Positions 41,452 through 52,717 of a stretch of 64,000 nucleotides of DNA are shown here, piece by piece. This DNA comes from Streptomyces sp. ASQP_92 (GTDB lineage: Bacteria; Actinomycetota; Actinomycetes; Streptomycetales; Streptomycetaceae). The notes beneath the pieces are model-generated. The model saw only the letters and a list, made by a program, of their open reading frames with translations, was not told the DNA's origin and did no database searches. The first letter of the stretch is position 1, and the number at the start of each line of letters is the position of its first letter. A program made the translations under genes and the position numbers. The stretch is from contig NZ_JAODUA010000019.1 in NCBI RefSeq assembly GCF_025399895.1, positions 45,947 to 109,946 of the forward strand. The letters run 5' to 3'.

Positions 41452-41644
41452 GGGCCACGCTCCGTCCGCCTGAGCACCTGGAGACCGTGCGGGTCTCCGC
41501 ACGGGCAGTCCGAGCGTAGTTCACGCTTCGTGACCGTTTGGGTGGAGCGCGGCGGAGATGTCGCCCGATCGGATCAGCAGATTTTCAGATCGGGCAGGAC
41601 GGGACGTGATCGAAGGTGACCGGCGGCTCGGAGCGGCGCCGGTC

Positions 41645-42271
41645 CTAGTCCTCGAAGGGGCGGGCCGGCCAGGGCGCCCCGGCCGGGCGCAGCGCCTCGA
41701 CGCCGTCGCCGCGCAGGACGGCCGACAGCGCGAGCACGCCGACCACCAGACACGTGTTGTGCAGCTCGCCCGCGAGCACCCCGCGCACGAGTTCGTCGAC
41801 GGGGACCCGGGCCAGCTCCATGTCGGCCTCCTCCTCGGCGACCTCGAAGCGCTCGCCGTCCGCCTCGGACAGGTCCTGGGCCAGGAAGATCCGTACGGCC
41901 TCGTCGCTGCCGCCGGGGCTCGTGAACACATCGGTCAGGACGTGCCACCGCTCGGCCTTGACGTGGGCCTCCTCGTACAGCTCGCGCTGGGCGGCGTGCA
42001 GGGGGTTCTCGCCCGGCACGTCCAGCAGGCCGGCCGGGATCTCCCAGAGCTTGTGCCGCACCGGGTGGCGGTACTGGCGAAGGACCAGGACCCGGCCCTC
42101 GTCGTCCAGGGCCAGGATCGCCACCGAGCCGGGGTGGACCTGGTAGTCGCGCTGGTGCACCGCGCCGTCGGGCATCACGACGTCATCGGTGCGCACGCTG
42201 GTCTTGTGGCCGGTGAAGGGGGTGGCACTCGCCACGACCTGCCAGTGTTCGGCGGTGTCCTCAAGGGCCAT
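41645..42271 (-). CDS. Nudix hydrolase, ADP-ribose pyrophosphatase type
   Basis: 208 residues. Nudix box G-x5-E-x7-R-E-L-Y-E-E-A-H-V in the middle (P-A-G-L-L-D-V-P-G-E-N-P-L before it); V-L-R-Q-Y-R-H-P and E-I-P-A-G are typical of ADP-ribose pyrophosphatases. The final Gly of the box is replaced by His, a slight deviation. ATG at 42271 with GGAGG eight bases upstream. Follows pyrG, as its counterpart does in M. tuberculosis. Confidence 0.88.
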   Translation of the reverse strand: MALEDTAEHWQVVASATPFTGHKTSVRTDDVVMPDGAVHQRDYQVHPGSVAILALDDEGRVLVLRQYRHPVRHKLWEIPAGLLDVPGENPLHAAQRELYEEAHVKAERWHVLTDVFTSPGGSDEAVRIFLAQDLSEADGERFEVAEEEADMELARVPVDELVRGVLAGELHNTCLVVGVLALSAVLRGDGVEALRPAGAPWPARPFED

Positions 42272-42305
42272 GTCGACGTCCTCCACAGTGCGCGTACAAC
42301 AGAAA

Positions 42306-42338
42306 CCGGGGCACGGGCCCCAAGGACCCGTACCCCGG
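42306..42338 (-). terminator. pyrG terminator
   Basis: CCGGGGCACGGGCCCC pairs with GGACCCGTACCCCGG (two G-U pairs) in the 86-bp gap after pyrG. Confidence 0.7.
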
Positions 42339-42357
42339 CAACGTTAACGTGCACCGA

Positions 42358-44049
<1,692 letters not shown>

Positions 44050-44473
44050 GGCCAAGAGGGGGCTCCCGTGGTCGCGATCTGGAGTGCGTACCGGTCACCC
44101 TGTGTGGATCTTGTGCGAATCCCGCGAGATCTCAGAGGGCGCCGTCGCTGCGGTTCGGGGCTTTTTTCAGCACCCGGCCACGGGCTACCAGGGTATCAGC
44201 GCCCAGGGGAGAGCGCGTCCGGCCACGCTCTGTATGCCGCTGGTCAGCCGTGAGTACGAGCCTCACTCGTTCGGCCCAGTGGCGTTCAATGGAGGCTCAA
44301 GCGGATCACTGGGGTGCGTCGTATCCTGCTCGGACACTCGCTTGCCGAGCCACCTGGTAGCACGGCGCCACCCCGTCCGTCATCGGGAACATGCGCTCGT
44401 TGGCGAACCCTTGACCGCTGTCGCTGTAAGCGCCCCCCGGGGGCGGACGTGGCCGTTCGACTGGAGATTGCAC
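44050..44473. other. Divergent region between pyrG and the GH15 gene
   Basis: 424 bp. No gene supported. It contains a CGCCCCCCGGGGGCG-like GC palindrome near 44430-44445 just before the GH15 ribosome site CTGGAG. In other bacteria pyrG can be controlled by reiterative transcription on a run of G/C at its start; no such run was seen at the ATG. Confidence 0.5.
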
Positions 44474-46282
44474 GTGGCCGGGCGCATCGAGGATTACGCA
44501 CTCATCGGAGACATGCAGACCGCCGCACTGGTCTGCCGGGACGGCACGGCGGACTGGCTCTGCCTGCCCCGCTTCGACTCGCACGCCGTCTTCGCCGGAC
44601 TGCTCGGCACCGAGGAACACGGTTTCTGGCGGGTCGGCCCGGCACACGGTGCCGACGAAGCTCCCCCGGCGGCCGACCGCCGCCGCTACCGGGGCGACTC
44701 GCTCATCCTGGAATCGGAGTGGGACACCCCGCGCGGCACGGTCCGGGTGACCGATTTCATGCCGCCGCGCGACGGCGCCCCGCAGCTGATCCGCATCGTG
44801 GAGGGGGTCACCGGCCGCGTCCAGATGCGTTCCACGCTGCGTATGCGGTTCAGTTACGGGCGGATCACCCCCTGGGTGCACAAGGTCGACGACACGCGAA
44901 CCGTCGCGGTCGCGGGGCCCGATTCGGTGTGGTTCGACACCGAGGCCGAGACGTACGGCAAGAACCTCACGACCTACTCCGACTTCACCGTCTCGCCCGG
45001 CGAGCGCGTCGCGTTCACCATCAGCTGGCAGCCCTCGCACCGCGAGCCGCCGGCGCTGCCGGAGCCCGAGGCGTCCCTGGAGGCGACCGAGGACTTCTGG
45101 CGCGAGTGGGTGGAGCACTGCACCTACCACGGGCCCTACCGCGAGGCGGTGGTCCGCTCCCTGATCACCCTCAAGGCGCTCACCTACGCCCCGACCGGCG
45201 GCATCGTGGCGGCGCCCACCACCTCGCTGCCCGAGACCCTCGGCGGCGAGCGCAACTGGGACTACCGCTACACCTGGCTTCGGGACGCCGCGATCACGCT
45301 CTCCTCGCTGCTGCGCACCGGCTACCGCGAGGAGGCCCGCGCCTGGCGCGAGTGGCTGCTGCGGGCGGTCGCGGGCGACCCCGAGAACCTCCAGATCATG
45401 TACGGGATCGCGGGCGAGCGGGAGTTGGGCGAGACCGAGCTCGACTGGCTGCCGGGGTACGAGAACTCGACGCCGGTACGGGCCGGCAACGGCGCCGCCC
45501 ACCAGCTCCAGCTCGACGTGTACGGCGAGGTCACCGAGGCGCTGCACCTGGCCCACATGACGGGCCTGGCCCGCAACGACTACGCCTCGCTGCTCCAGCT
45601 CAAGCTGATCCGCTACCTGGAGACCCACTGGGACCAGCCCGACGAGGGCATCTGGGAGGTGCGCGGGCCGCGCCGCCACTTCGTGCACTCCAAGGTGATG
45701 GCCTGGGTCGCGGTGGACCGCACCATCAAGCTCATCGAGTCCGGCGACGCCGACGGCCCGCTCGACAAGTGGCGCCAACTGCGCGACGACATCCACCGGG
45801 ACGTCTGCGAGAAGGGCTACGACAAGGAGCGCAACACCTTCACCCAGTCCTACGGTTCACAGGAACTGGACGCCTCGCTGCTCCTGATCCCGCAGATGGG
45901 CTTCCTGCCGCCGGACGACAAGCGGGTGATCGGCACCATCGAGGCGATCCAGCGCGAGCTGTCCACACCGGACGGGTTCATCCTGCGCTACCCGACGACC
46001 AGCGACGACACGGACAACCTGGACGGTCTGCTGGGCGAGGAGGGCGCGTTCCTGGCCTGTTCGTTCTGGATGGCGGACGACCTCGCGATGATCGGCCGGG
46101 TCGACGAAGCACGCAAGCTCTTCGAGAAGCTGCTGGCGCTCCGCAACGACCTGGGGCTGCTCGCGGAGGAGTGGGATCCGCACCTCCAGCGCCAGGTCGG
46201 CAACTTCCCGCAGGCCTTCAGCCACGTTCCGCTGATCGACACCGCCCTGCGGCTGACCGCCTCGGGCGCGTACGGCGGCTGA
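44474..46282 (+). CDS. Glycoside hydrolase family 15 protein (glucoamylase/trehalase-like)
   Basis: 602-residue cytosolic protein. N-terminal beta-sandwich domain starts R-I-E-D-Y-A-L-I-G-D-M-Q-T-A-A-L-V; the (alpha/alpha)6 barrel has G-G-E-R-N-W-D-Y-R-Y-T-W-L-R-D and a late L-L-A-E-E-W-D-P with the likely catalytic Glu. No signal peptide. GH15 members in mycobacteria act as trehalases, so trehalose or an internal glucan is a plausible substrate (inference). GTG at 44474 with GGAG eight bases upstream. Confidence 0.88.
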   Translation: MAGRIEDYALIGDMQTAALVCRDGTADWLCLPRFDSHAVFAGLLGTEEHGFWRVGPAHGADEAPPAADRRRYRGDSLILESEWDTPRGTVRVTDFMPPRDGAPQLIRIVEGVTGRVQMRSTLRMRFSYGRITPWVHKVDDTRTVAVAGPDSVWFDTEAETYGKNLTTYSDFTVSPGERVAFTISWQPSHREPPALPEPEASLEATEDFWREWVEHCTYHGPYREAVVRSLITLKALTYAPTGGIVAAPTTSLPETLGGERNWDYRYTWLRDAAITLSSLLRTGYREEARAWREWLLRAVAGDPENLQIMYGIAGERELGETELDWLPGYENSTPVRAGNGAAHQLQLDVYGEVTEALHLAHMTGLARNDYASLLQLKLIRYLETHWDQPDEGIWEVRGPRRHFVHSKVMAWVAVDRTIKLIESGDADGPLDKWRQLRDDIHRDVCEKGYDKERNTFTQSYGSQELDASLLLIPQMGFLPPDDKRVIGTIEAIQRELSTPDGFILRYPTTSDDTDNLDGLLGEEGAFLACSFWMADDLAMIGRVDEARKLFEKLLALRNDLGLLAEEWDPHLQRQVGNFPQAFSHVPLIDTALRLTASGAYGG

Positions 46283-46446
46283 GCGGCCGGGGTGCGTCGG
46301 GCCGGCCTTGCCGCGTCCCGGCGCACCGCCGTGCCGTCCCGCGTGACGTATGCCACACAAGGCAGGTTCCGGTACGTAACCGCAGGTAGCGTGCGGTGTC
46401 GTCCCGGGGTCGGGCTCCGGGTCCCGCAGGACGAGAGGTGGGCGCA

Positions 46447-48090
46447 GTGGACACGCAGGGCGGCATCACCGTGCAGCGGGCACTGGAACTGCCGGGGCTG
46501 CGCGGAGGTCTTCCGGAGGTCGTGGCGGGCGCCGAGCGGCTCCAGCGCACGGTGCGCTGGGTGCACGCCGGCGAGGTGCCCAACATCGCCTCGCTGCTCA
46601 AGGGCGGCGAGCTGCTCCTGACGACCGGGCTCGGCCTCGGCACCCGCCCCGCCGAACAGCGCGCCTTCGTGCGGCGGCTCGCGGACCGGGGCATCGCCGC
46701 GCTCGTCGTCGAGCTCGGCCCGCGCTTCGCCCGGCTGCCCGCCACCCTGGTGGAGACCGCGCGGGCCGCGGGCCTGCCCCTCGTCCAGCTCCACCGCGAG
46801 GTGCCGTTCGTCGCGGTGACCGAGGAGATCCACACCGAGATCGTCAACGGCCACTACGCCCTGCTGCAACGCGCCGAGGAGGTCCACCGGCGGTGCACGG
46901 AGGCGCTGCTGGGCGGCGGCGGCATACCCCAAGTCCTCGGCATCCTGGCCGACTTCACCGCCAACCCGGTCTTCTTGGAGACCCCCGACGGACAGCTCCT
47001 GTACGCCGCCGCCTGTGAGACGGGTGAGGCGGCCGCCGACCCGCTCCAGGTGTGGGAGGGGCTGCGCGGCCAGCGCGAGGCCCGCGCCTCGGGGCCGCCC
47101 ACGGGCGCGGTCCTGGTGGATGTGCCCGGCGGCGGGCCCGGCGCGGGTTCGGTGCGGGCCCGCCTGGCCCTGCTCGCGGTCGGCCCGCCCCTGTTGCCGG
47201 TGCACCGCATGGCGGCGGAACGGGCGGCGGGCATCCTCGCGGTCGTCCTCATGCAGGCCCGCCAGGAGGAGGAGCTGGCCGCGCGCGGCCGGGGCGACTT
47301 CCTGACCGACCTCGCCGAGGGCCGCATCACCCCCGAGGACGCCCCCGCCCAGGCCAAGGTCCTCGGCTTCAAGCCCGGCGAGGGCCCGCTCCTGCCGGTC
47401 GTGATGCGCCTGGCCTCCGAGCTCGCCCCCACGGGCAACTGGGCGGTCCTGGCGCGGGCCGTCCTCGAAGAGCTGTCGTCGGTGGGCGTACCGGTCCTGC
47501 TCGGTGTACGCCCCGTCGAGGGCCGGGTGCCGCTGCTGCTCGGGCTGCGCTCGGAGTCGGAGCGCACGGCGGTCGCGGACCGGGTCGCGGCGGCCCTGCG
47601 CGCCGGGGTCGAGCGGGCCGGGCTCATGGGCGCGCGGGCCGGGACGCAGCCGGTGGTCGTGGTCGGGATGGCGGGCGGCTGGGCGGCGGCAGGCGCCGGG
47701 CTCAGACACGCGGCGGAGACCGCGGCCGCCGCCCAGGGGCTGCCCGAGCGGTGCTGGTACGACGCCCGGCGCCTCGACATCGACCTGCTGCTGTGGCGGC
47801 TGCGCGACCACCGCGACCTCGCGGCGTTCGTGGAGCGGGCGATCGGCCCGCTCCAGACCCACGACCGCGCCTCACGGCCGCCCCTGCTGCCCACCCTGGA
47901 GACGTATCTGGCGCACGCGGGCCGCAAGGCCGAGACGGCCCGCGAGCTCCATCTCAACCGGCAGACCCTGTACAACCGCCTGGCCCGGATCGCGGACCTT
48001 CTCGGCACGGACCTGGACGACCCCCAGACGGTGCTCGCCCTGTCCCTCGCCCTGCGGGCCCGCCGGCACGCGGCCGGCCCGCAGGGCTGA
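46447..48090 (+). CDS. PucR-family transcriptional regulator
   Basis: 547 residues. The N-terminal PucR ligand domain (I-T-V-Q-R-A-L-E-L-P, W-V-H-A-G-E-V-P-N-I) is followed by a GGDEF-like middle. The C-terminal helix-turn-helix carries T-A-R-E-L-H-L-N-R-Q-T-L-Y-N-R-L-A-R-I. Members control purine, amino acid or carbon catabolism. GTG at 46447 with GAGAGG upstream. The 164 bp after GH15 may hold its own promoter; no clear target nearby. Confidence 0.9.
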   Translation: MDTQGGITVQRALELPGLRGGLPEVVAGAERLQRTVRWVHAGEVPNIASLLKGGELLLTTGLGLGTRPAEQRAFVRRLADRGIAALVVELGPRFARLPATLVETARAAGLPLVQLHREVPFVAVTEEIHTEIVNGHYALLQRAEEVHRRCTEALLGGGGIPQVLGILADFTANPVFLETPDGQLLYAAACETGEAAADPLQVWEGLRGQREARASGPPTGAVLVDVPGGGPGAGSVRARLALLAVGPPLLPVHRMAAERAAGILAVVLMQARQEEELAARGRGDFLTDLAEGRITPEDAPAQAKVLGFKPGEGPLLPVVMRLASELAPTGNWAVLARAVLEELSSVGVPVLLGVRPVEGRVPLLLGLRSESERTAVADRVAAALRAGVERAGLMGARAGTQPVVVVGMAGGWAAAGAGLRHAAETAAAAQGLPERCWYDARRLDIDLLLWRLRDHRDLAAFVERAIGPLQTHDRASRPPLLPTLETYLAHAGRKAETARELHLNRQTLYNRLARIADLLGTDLDDPQTVLALSLALRARRHAAGPQG

Positions 48091-48212
48091 ACGCCCGGTC
48101 CAGGAGCGCCGCAGGCCCGGCCGTGACCCGCTGGTGGCCCGCCAACTCGCCGCGGGCGGCGCCCAACGGGCCCAGGGCCTCGCCAACTCCCGGCAAAAGC
48201 TGCCCCGCAGGT

Positions 48213-49292
48213 CTATGGGGCGGTCAACTCGTCGTAGACGGCGAGGACTTGGGCCACCGTTTCGTCCTCGGTGGGCCAGCTCCCGGCCTGTACCCGTCCG
48301 GCCTCGGCGAGCGCGCGGTGTGCCCCGGGATCCGCGAGGAGGCCCACCACCGCGTCGGCCAGCGCCTCCGCGTCCCCGTACGGCACGAGCAGGGCCGCGC
48401 CCCCGACCAGCTCGGGGACCCCGCCCACGGCCGTCGCGACCAGCGGCACGCCCAGGCGCAGCGCCTCCTGGGCGAGCAGCGAGCGGGCCTCCCAGCGGCT
48501 GGGCAGCACCGCGACGTCGGCGGCGGCGAGCAGCTCGGTGATGTCGTCGCGCCGCCCCACGAGCCGGACCGGCAGTCCCTCGGCCTCGATACGGTGCTGC
48601 AACGCGGCCCGGCCGGGCCCCTCCCCCGCGATGACGAGCAGTGGCACGGGGTCCAGGTCGCGCCAGGTGCGGGCGGCGTCCAGGAGCACCTCGTAGCCGC
48701 GGTGGGCGACCAGACTGCCCACCGCCATCAGCAACGGCCGCTCCACGGCGCCGAGTTCGGCCCGCGCCTTGCCGTGCGGGAGCCCGGAGAGCGGGCGGGG
48801 CGCGGGGATCGCGACGGGGGCGAGCCGGGCGTCGCGCGCGCCGCGGTCGCGGGCCCGGTCGACGAGGTCGGAGGAGGTGGCGAGCACCACCGCCGCGACC
48901 CGCGAGACCCGGCGCTCCACCAGACGCAGCACCTGGCCGCGGGCGCCCTCGGCGTGCGAACGGGTGTGCCAGGTGACGACCAGCGGAACGCCCTTCCGGC
49001 CGCGAAGCGCCAGGGCGGCGCGGACAGCGGCGTGCAGCCCGTGCGCGTGGACCACGTCGGCGTCGGCGCAGGCGGCCCGCAGCGCGGCGACCGACCCGGG
49101 GTCGCCGCGCCGCGCGACCGGCACGAAGCGGGCGCCGGAATCCGCGAAGTCGTACTCCCGCTCCAGCTCCGCCGGGGCGCAGACGGTGACGCGCACACCC
49201 CGCGCGACCAGCCCGGCCGCGAGCGACCTGACGTGCGCGCTACTACCCGCGCTGCCGCCGCCGAGCACTTGGACCGTACGCAGCTCTGACAC
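48213..49292 (-). CDS. GT4-family glycosyltransferase
   Basis: 359 residues, GT-B fold. N-terminal V-L-G-G-G-S-A-G-S-S-A-H-V-R-S-L binding loop; H-A-H-G-L-H-A-A-V; C-terminal P-S-R-W-E-A-R-S-L-L-A-Q-E-A-L-R-L-G-V with the two Glu of the nucleotide-sugar site. GTG at 49292 with GGGAG nine bases upstream. It follows a WecA/MraY-like gene, so both may act on a polyprenyl-linked sugar (inference). Confidence 0.87.
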   Translation of the reverse strand: MSELRTVQVLGGGSAGSSAHVRSLAAGLVARGVRVTVCAPAELEREYDFADSGARFVPVARRGDPGSVAALRAACADADVVHAHGLHAAVRAALALRGRKGVPLVVTWHTRSHAEGARGQVLRLVERRVSRVAAVVLATSSDLVDRARDRGARDARLAPVAIPAPRPLSGLPHGKARAELGAVERPLLMAVGSLVAHRGYEVLLDAARTWRDLDPVPLLVIAGEGPGRAALQHRIEAEGLPVRLVGRRDDITELLAAADVAVLPSRWEARSLLAQEALRLGVPLVATAVGGVPELVGGAALLVPYGDAEALADAVVGLLADPGAHRALAEAGRVQAGSWPTEDETVAQVLAVYDELTAP

Positions 49293-49676
49293 GTGAACGG
49301 GCTCCCGGAACGGCCGAGTCGGCGGTGAAGGTCGATGATTCCCGGCCAAGGATGCCAGCCCGCACGGACGTTCCGGCACCGCCCGCAGTTTCCTGCCGTG
49401 TCGCACCAGCAACCCCCACCCCCAAAACACCCCCAAGGGTGAACCCCCACCCCACTACTGACAGACGCCAGGGGCCGAGCGACGCGAGGACCGATCACGC
49501 TCTGCGAACCGAAGGGCTTTAGGGGCGCGGGGAACTGCGCGAGAAGCGACCACAGCCCGCAGGATCAAGAGGGGTCAGGGGCGCGAGGAACTGCGCGAAA
49601 AGCGACCACGACCCGCAGGATCAAGAGGGGTCAGGGGCGCGAGGAACTGCGCGAAAAGCGACCACGACCCGCAGGA
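49293..49676. other. Repeat-bearing gap between GT4 and the WecA-like gene
   Basis: 384 bp. First part: GT4 leader with a C-rich CACCCCCAC tract. Second part: most of the 56-bp tandem array. No gene supported. Confidence 0.6.
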
Positions 49677-49715
49677 TCAAGAGGGGTCAGGGGCGCGAGG
49701 AACTGCGCGAGAAGC
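49519..49715. repeat. 56-bp tandem repeat of the GGGGCGCGGGGAACTGCGCGA family
   Basis: Three and a half units, period 56 bp. The core GGGGCGCGGGGAACTGCGCGA is at 49522 and the variant GGGGCGCGAGGAACTGCGCGA at 49578, 49634 and 49690. The last unit codes for the C-terminus of the WecA-like protein. Confidence 0.93.
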
Positions 49716-50474
49716 CCCACCCCCAACTCCCGCCCCCGCCGCGCAGCGAACCGCACGCCACTCCCCCCACGCCGCGGCCCCCAGAACCCCCACCGCCCCC
49801 GCCACAAGACCACCCCGCCCCCAGCCCCCCGCAAGGGCCACCCCCACAGCCGCCCCCACCGCATGCGCACCCCCGTCCCCGATCATGGTGCGCTCGCCGA
49901 GATCATCCGCGAGGACCGCCACCGCCGCCCCCATCGGCACCGCCGCCGCGGCCCCCCGCCGCAACCCCGACGCGCCGAGCGCGAGCACCACGCCGGTGGC
50001 CCGGCCGGGCCGCAGGTCGACGAGGTTGACCAGGTGCGCGGTGCCGGCCACGACGATCCCGGCGAGCACCTTGTCCAGGGGCCGCTCCTTGAGGAGTGCC
50101 CCGGCCGCCAGCCCGGCCCCGCCGATCCCGGTCAACTTGACGGCCCCGCTGGTGACTTCGCCGCCGCGCAGGGCGGCAAGGTGTGCCCGGAACCCGCGCC
50201 GGTGGTCGCCCCGGACATCGTCGTACGCCCCGCACAGCGCGCCCGCCCCGACCGCGAGGACCCCGGCCGCCCGGGCGCGCGGGGTGGACAGCGTCGCGCA
50301 CCCGGCCAGCGCGCCGAGCGCGACGGCGGGCCCGGAGTACAGGTCGACGGTGCGCCCGGCGTAGTTCCGGCGCTCGAACCGGGCATCGCGCCGGGTCCTG
50401 AGCGCCGCGTAGACGCCCCGCGTCACCACACCCGCCACACCGAACGCCCGTATCGCACCTGCCACATCAGCCAT
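49677..50474 (-). CDS. WecA/MraY-like membrane glycosyl-1-phosphate transferase homologue
   Basis: 265-residue multi-pass membrane protein. Signature remnants of the polyprenyl-phosphate transferase family are visible: G-A-Y-D-D-V-R-G-D (Asp pair), N-L-V-D-L-R-P-G-R-A and G-D-G-G-A-H-A-V-G-A. The C-terminal ~13 residues (R-A-V-P-R-A-P-D-P-S) come from a tandem repeat, so the native end may be replaced. ATG at 50474; GTG three codons earlier is possible. It probably loads a sugar phosphate on undecaprenyl phosphate, or is a degenerate relative; shorter than MraY (~350). Confidence 0.72.
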   Translation of the reverse strand: MADVAGAIRAFGVAGVVTRGVYAALRTRRDARFERRNYAGRTVDLYSGPAVALGALAGCATLSTPRARAAGVLAVGAGALCGAYDDVRGDHRRGFRAHLAALRGGEVTSGAVKLTGIGGAGLAAGALLKERPLDKVLAGIVVAGTAHLVNLVDLRPGRATGVVLALGASGLRRGAAAAVPMGAAVAVLADDLGERTMIGDGGAHAVGAAVGVALAGGWGRGGLVAGAVGVLGAAAWGEWRAVRCAAGAGVGGGASRAVPRAPDPS

Positions 50475-50559
50475 ACGGGCCACCCTACGAGAGCCATGGG
50501 GTGACCCGTTCACAGGCGGACCGGACAGGAGCCGACGCAAGAGCCGGCCGCCGAAGCAC

Positions 50560-50650
50560 ACCCCAGGAACCGACCACAGGTCCGACCGCAGGGCCGACCA
50601 CAGGTCCGACCGCAGGGCCGACCCCTGGGACCGACCCCAGGAACCGGCCG
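50560..50650. repeat. 12-bp degenerate minisatellite
   Basis: CCGACCACAGGT/CCGACCGCAGGG units alternate about seven times between recN and the WecA-like gene, flanked by CGGCCGCCG on both sides. Confidence 0.85.
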
Positions 50651-50668
50651 CCGCGGCGGCGAAAGGGG

Positions 50669-52408
50669 CTAGCCGTCCGCGCGAGCCGTCGCGAGGAGTT
50701 CCTCGGCATGCGCCCGCGCCGTCTCCGAGTCCTCCTGGCCGGCCAGCATCCGCGACAGCTCGCGGACCCGGTCCTCGCCCTCCAGAACGGTGACCCCGGA
50801 CCGGGTGACGGTGCCGTCGTTGGTCTTCTCGACCAGGAGCTGGCGGTCGGCGAAGGCCGCGACCTGCGGAAGGTGGGTGACCACCACGACCTGCGCCGAC
50901 TTGGCGAGCTTGGCGAGCCGGCGGCCGATCTCGACCGCCGCCTTGCCGCCGACGCCCGCGTCGACCTCGTCGAAGAGATACGTCGGCACCGGGTCCGTAC
51001 CGGCGAAGACGACCTCCACCGCGAGCATCACGCGCGAGAGTTCGCCGCCGGAGGCGCCCTTGGCGATGGGACGGGGCGGTGCGCCCGGGTGGGGTGCGAG
51101 CAGCAGCTCGACCTCGTCGGCGCCGGTCGGCCCGTACGCCACGCTCCGCCCGCCGACCTCCACGCCCGAAGCCTCGTCGGCGGACTCGCTCTGGCTCACC
51201 GAGAACGACACCCGTGCGTGCGGCATCGCGAGGGAGGCGAGCTCGGCGGTGACGGCTTCGGCGAACCGGGCCGCTGCCTCCGTGCGCGCGTCCGTCAACT
51301 CCTGTGCCAGGACGGACAGTTCGTCGCGCAGCCCGTCCCGCTCGGCCGTGAGCTGCTCGATCCGGTCGTCGTCACCGTCGAGTTCGGTCAGCCGTGCCGC
51401 GCCCTCCTGCGCCCAGGCGAGTACGGCCGCGATGTCTTCGCCGTACTTGCGGGTCAGGGCGGTCAGGGCGGCCCGGCGCTCCTCGACGGCGGCGAGCCGC
51501 AACGGGTCGGCGTCGAGGTCGTCGGCGTATCCGGCGAGTTCGCCCGCCACGTCGCCCAGCAGGATCGCGACCTCGCCGATGCGTTCGGCGAGCGCCGCGA
51601 GCGCGGGGTCGTGGGAGCGTACGGCCTCCAGGGCCCGGTGGGCGCCCGCGACCAGCGTCGTGGCGTCCACGCTCTCCGGGTCCTCGGGGTTGCCGGCCAG
51701 CGCGGCGTGCGCGACGGCCGCTGCCGAGGCGAGCGCCTCGGCGTGCCCGAGCCGTTCGGCCTCCGCCGCGAGCTCGGCGTCCTCGCCGGGCAGCGGCTCG
51801 ACCGCGGCGATCTCGTCAAGACCGAAGCGCAGCAGATCGGCCTCCTGGGCACGCTCACGCGCCCGGGTGATCAGCTCCTCCAGCTCGACCGCGACGGCCC
51901 GCAGCCGGCGGTAGGCGCCCGCGTACTTGGCGAGGGGGCCCGCCACCGCGTCACCGGCGTACCGGTCGAGGGCCTCGCGCTGCCTGGCCGGGCGCAGCAG
52001 CCCCTGCTGGTCGGTCTGGCCGTGCACCGCGACGAGCTCGTCGGCGAGTTCGGAGAGCACCCCGACCGGCACCGACCGCCCGCCGAGGAACGCCCGTGAG
52101 CGGCCCTCCGCCGAAACGGTACGGCTGACGAGCAGCGCGCCCTCGTCGAGCTCGGCCCCGGCCTCCTCGGCCCGCAGGGTCGCCGAGCTGCCGGGCCGCA
52201 GCGCGATCCGCCCCTCTACGACCGCGGCCTTGGCACCGATCCGCACCAGCGCGGGGTCGGCACGTCCGCCGAGCAGCAGCCCCAGGCTGGTGACGACCAT
52301 GGTCTTGCCCGCGCCGGTCTCGCCGGTCACCGCGGTGAAACCGGGTGACAGCTCCACGACAGCGTCGTCGATGACCCCGAGCGACCGTATCCGCATCTCC
52401 TCCAACAC
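50669..52408 (-). CDS. recN: DNA repair ATPase RecN
   Basis: 579-residue SMC-like protein for double-strand-break repair. Walker A G-E-T-G-A-G-K-T near residue 30, a central coiled coil, signature G-A-S-G-G-E-L-S-R and Walker B Y-L-F-D-E-V-D-A-G. GTG at 52408 has AAGG eight bases upstream; GTG at 52414 is too close to it. No SOS box was found upstream, unlike dnaE2. Confidence 0.96.
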   Translation of the reverse strand: MLEEMRIRSLGVIDDAVVELSPGFTAVTGETGAGKTMVVTSLGLLLGGRADPALVRIGAKAAVVEGRIALRPGSSATLRAEEAGAELDEGALLVSRTVSAEGRSRAFLGGRSVPVGVLSELADELVAVHGQTDQQGLLRPARQREALDRYAGDAVAGPLAKYAGAYRRLRAVAVELEELITRARERAQEADLLRFGLDEIAAVEPLPGEDAELAAEAERLGHAEALASAAAVAHAALAGNPEDPESVDATTLVAGAHRALEAVRSHDPALAALAERIGEVAILLGDVAGELAGYADDLDADPLRLAAVEERRAALTALTRKYGEDIAAVLAWAQEGAARLTELDGDDDRIEQLTAERDGLRDELSVLAQELTDARTEAAARFAEAVTAELASLAMPHARVSFSVSQSESADEASGVEVGGRSVAYGPTGADEVELLLAPHPGAPPRPIAKGASGGELSRVMLAVEVVFAGTDPVPTYLFDEVDAGVGGKAAVEIGRRLAKLAKSAQVVVVTHLPQVAAFADRQLLVEKTNDGTVTRSGVTVLEGEDRVRELSRMLAGQEDSETARAHAEELLATARADG

Positions 52409-52717
52409 GGACACGACCTTACGAGGTCCGGAGCCCTGTGTGCGACGCCCCCCGTGCCGTCACCCTCCCGTGGGCTCCGAACCGCCGGTGCGGGGGACGG
52501 CCCGAACGCGATCGGAAGACCGACCGGAAGACCGGCCGGACGGCCTTACCGGGTCACCATGTACACGACAGCAACAGCTGCCCCTCTCGGCGTGCCAGAG
52601 GGGCCGCACGCGCCGGCGCCACCGCCACCGCCGCCGGTCTCCCCCGGCGCGCCCAGCGCCGCGCGGCCGGGTGTTCAGGACACCGGGCGCGCCCTGAACA
52701 CCCCTCGTCCGGCCCGG
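52409..52717. other. Gap between nadK and recN
   Basis: 309 bp. It contains the nadK terminator at 52669-52703 and a GACCGACCGGAAGACCGG direct repeat around 52515-52545; the recN promoter should be here. Confidence 0.55.
52669..52703 (-). terminator. nadK terminator
   Basis: GGGTGTTCAGG ... CCTGAACACCC, 11-bp perfect stem 15 bp after the nadK stop codon. Confidence 0.8.

Noticed and set aside
49519..49715. CRISPR array
   Set aside because: The 56-bp units are contiguous, with no variable spacers and no cas genes.
52409..52450. SOS box upstream of recN
   Set aside because: No GAAC-N4-GTTC-like sequence was found near the recN start.
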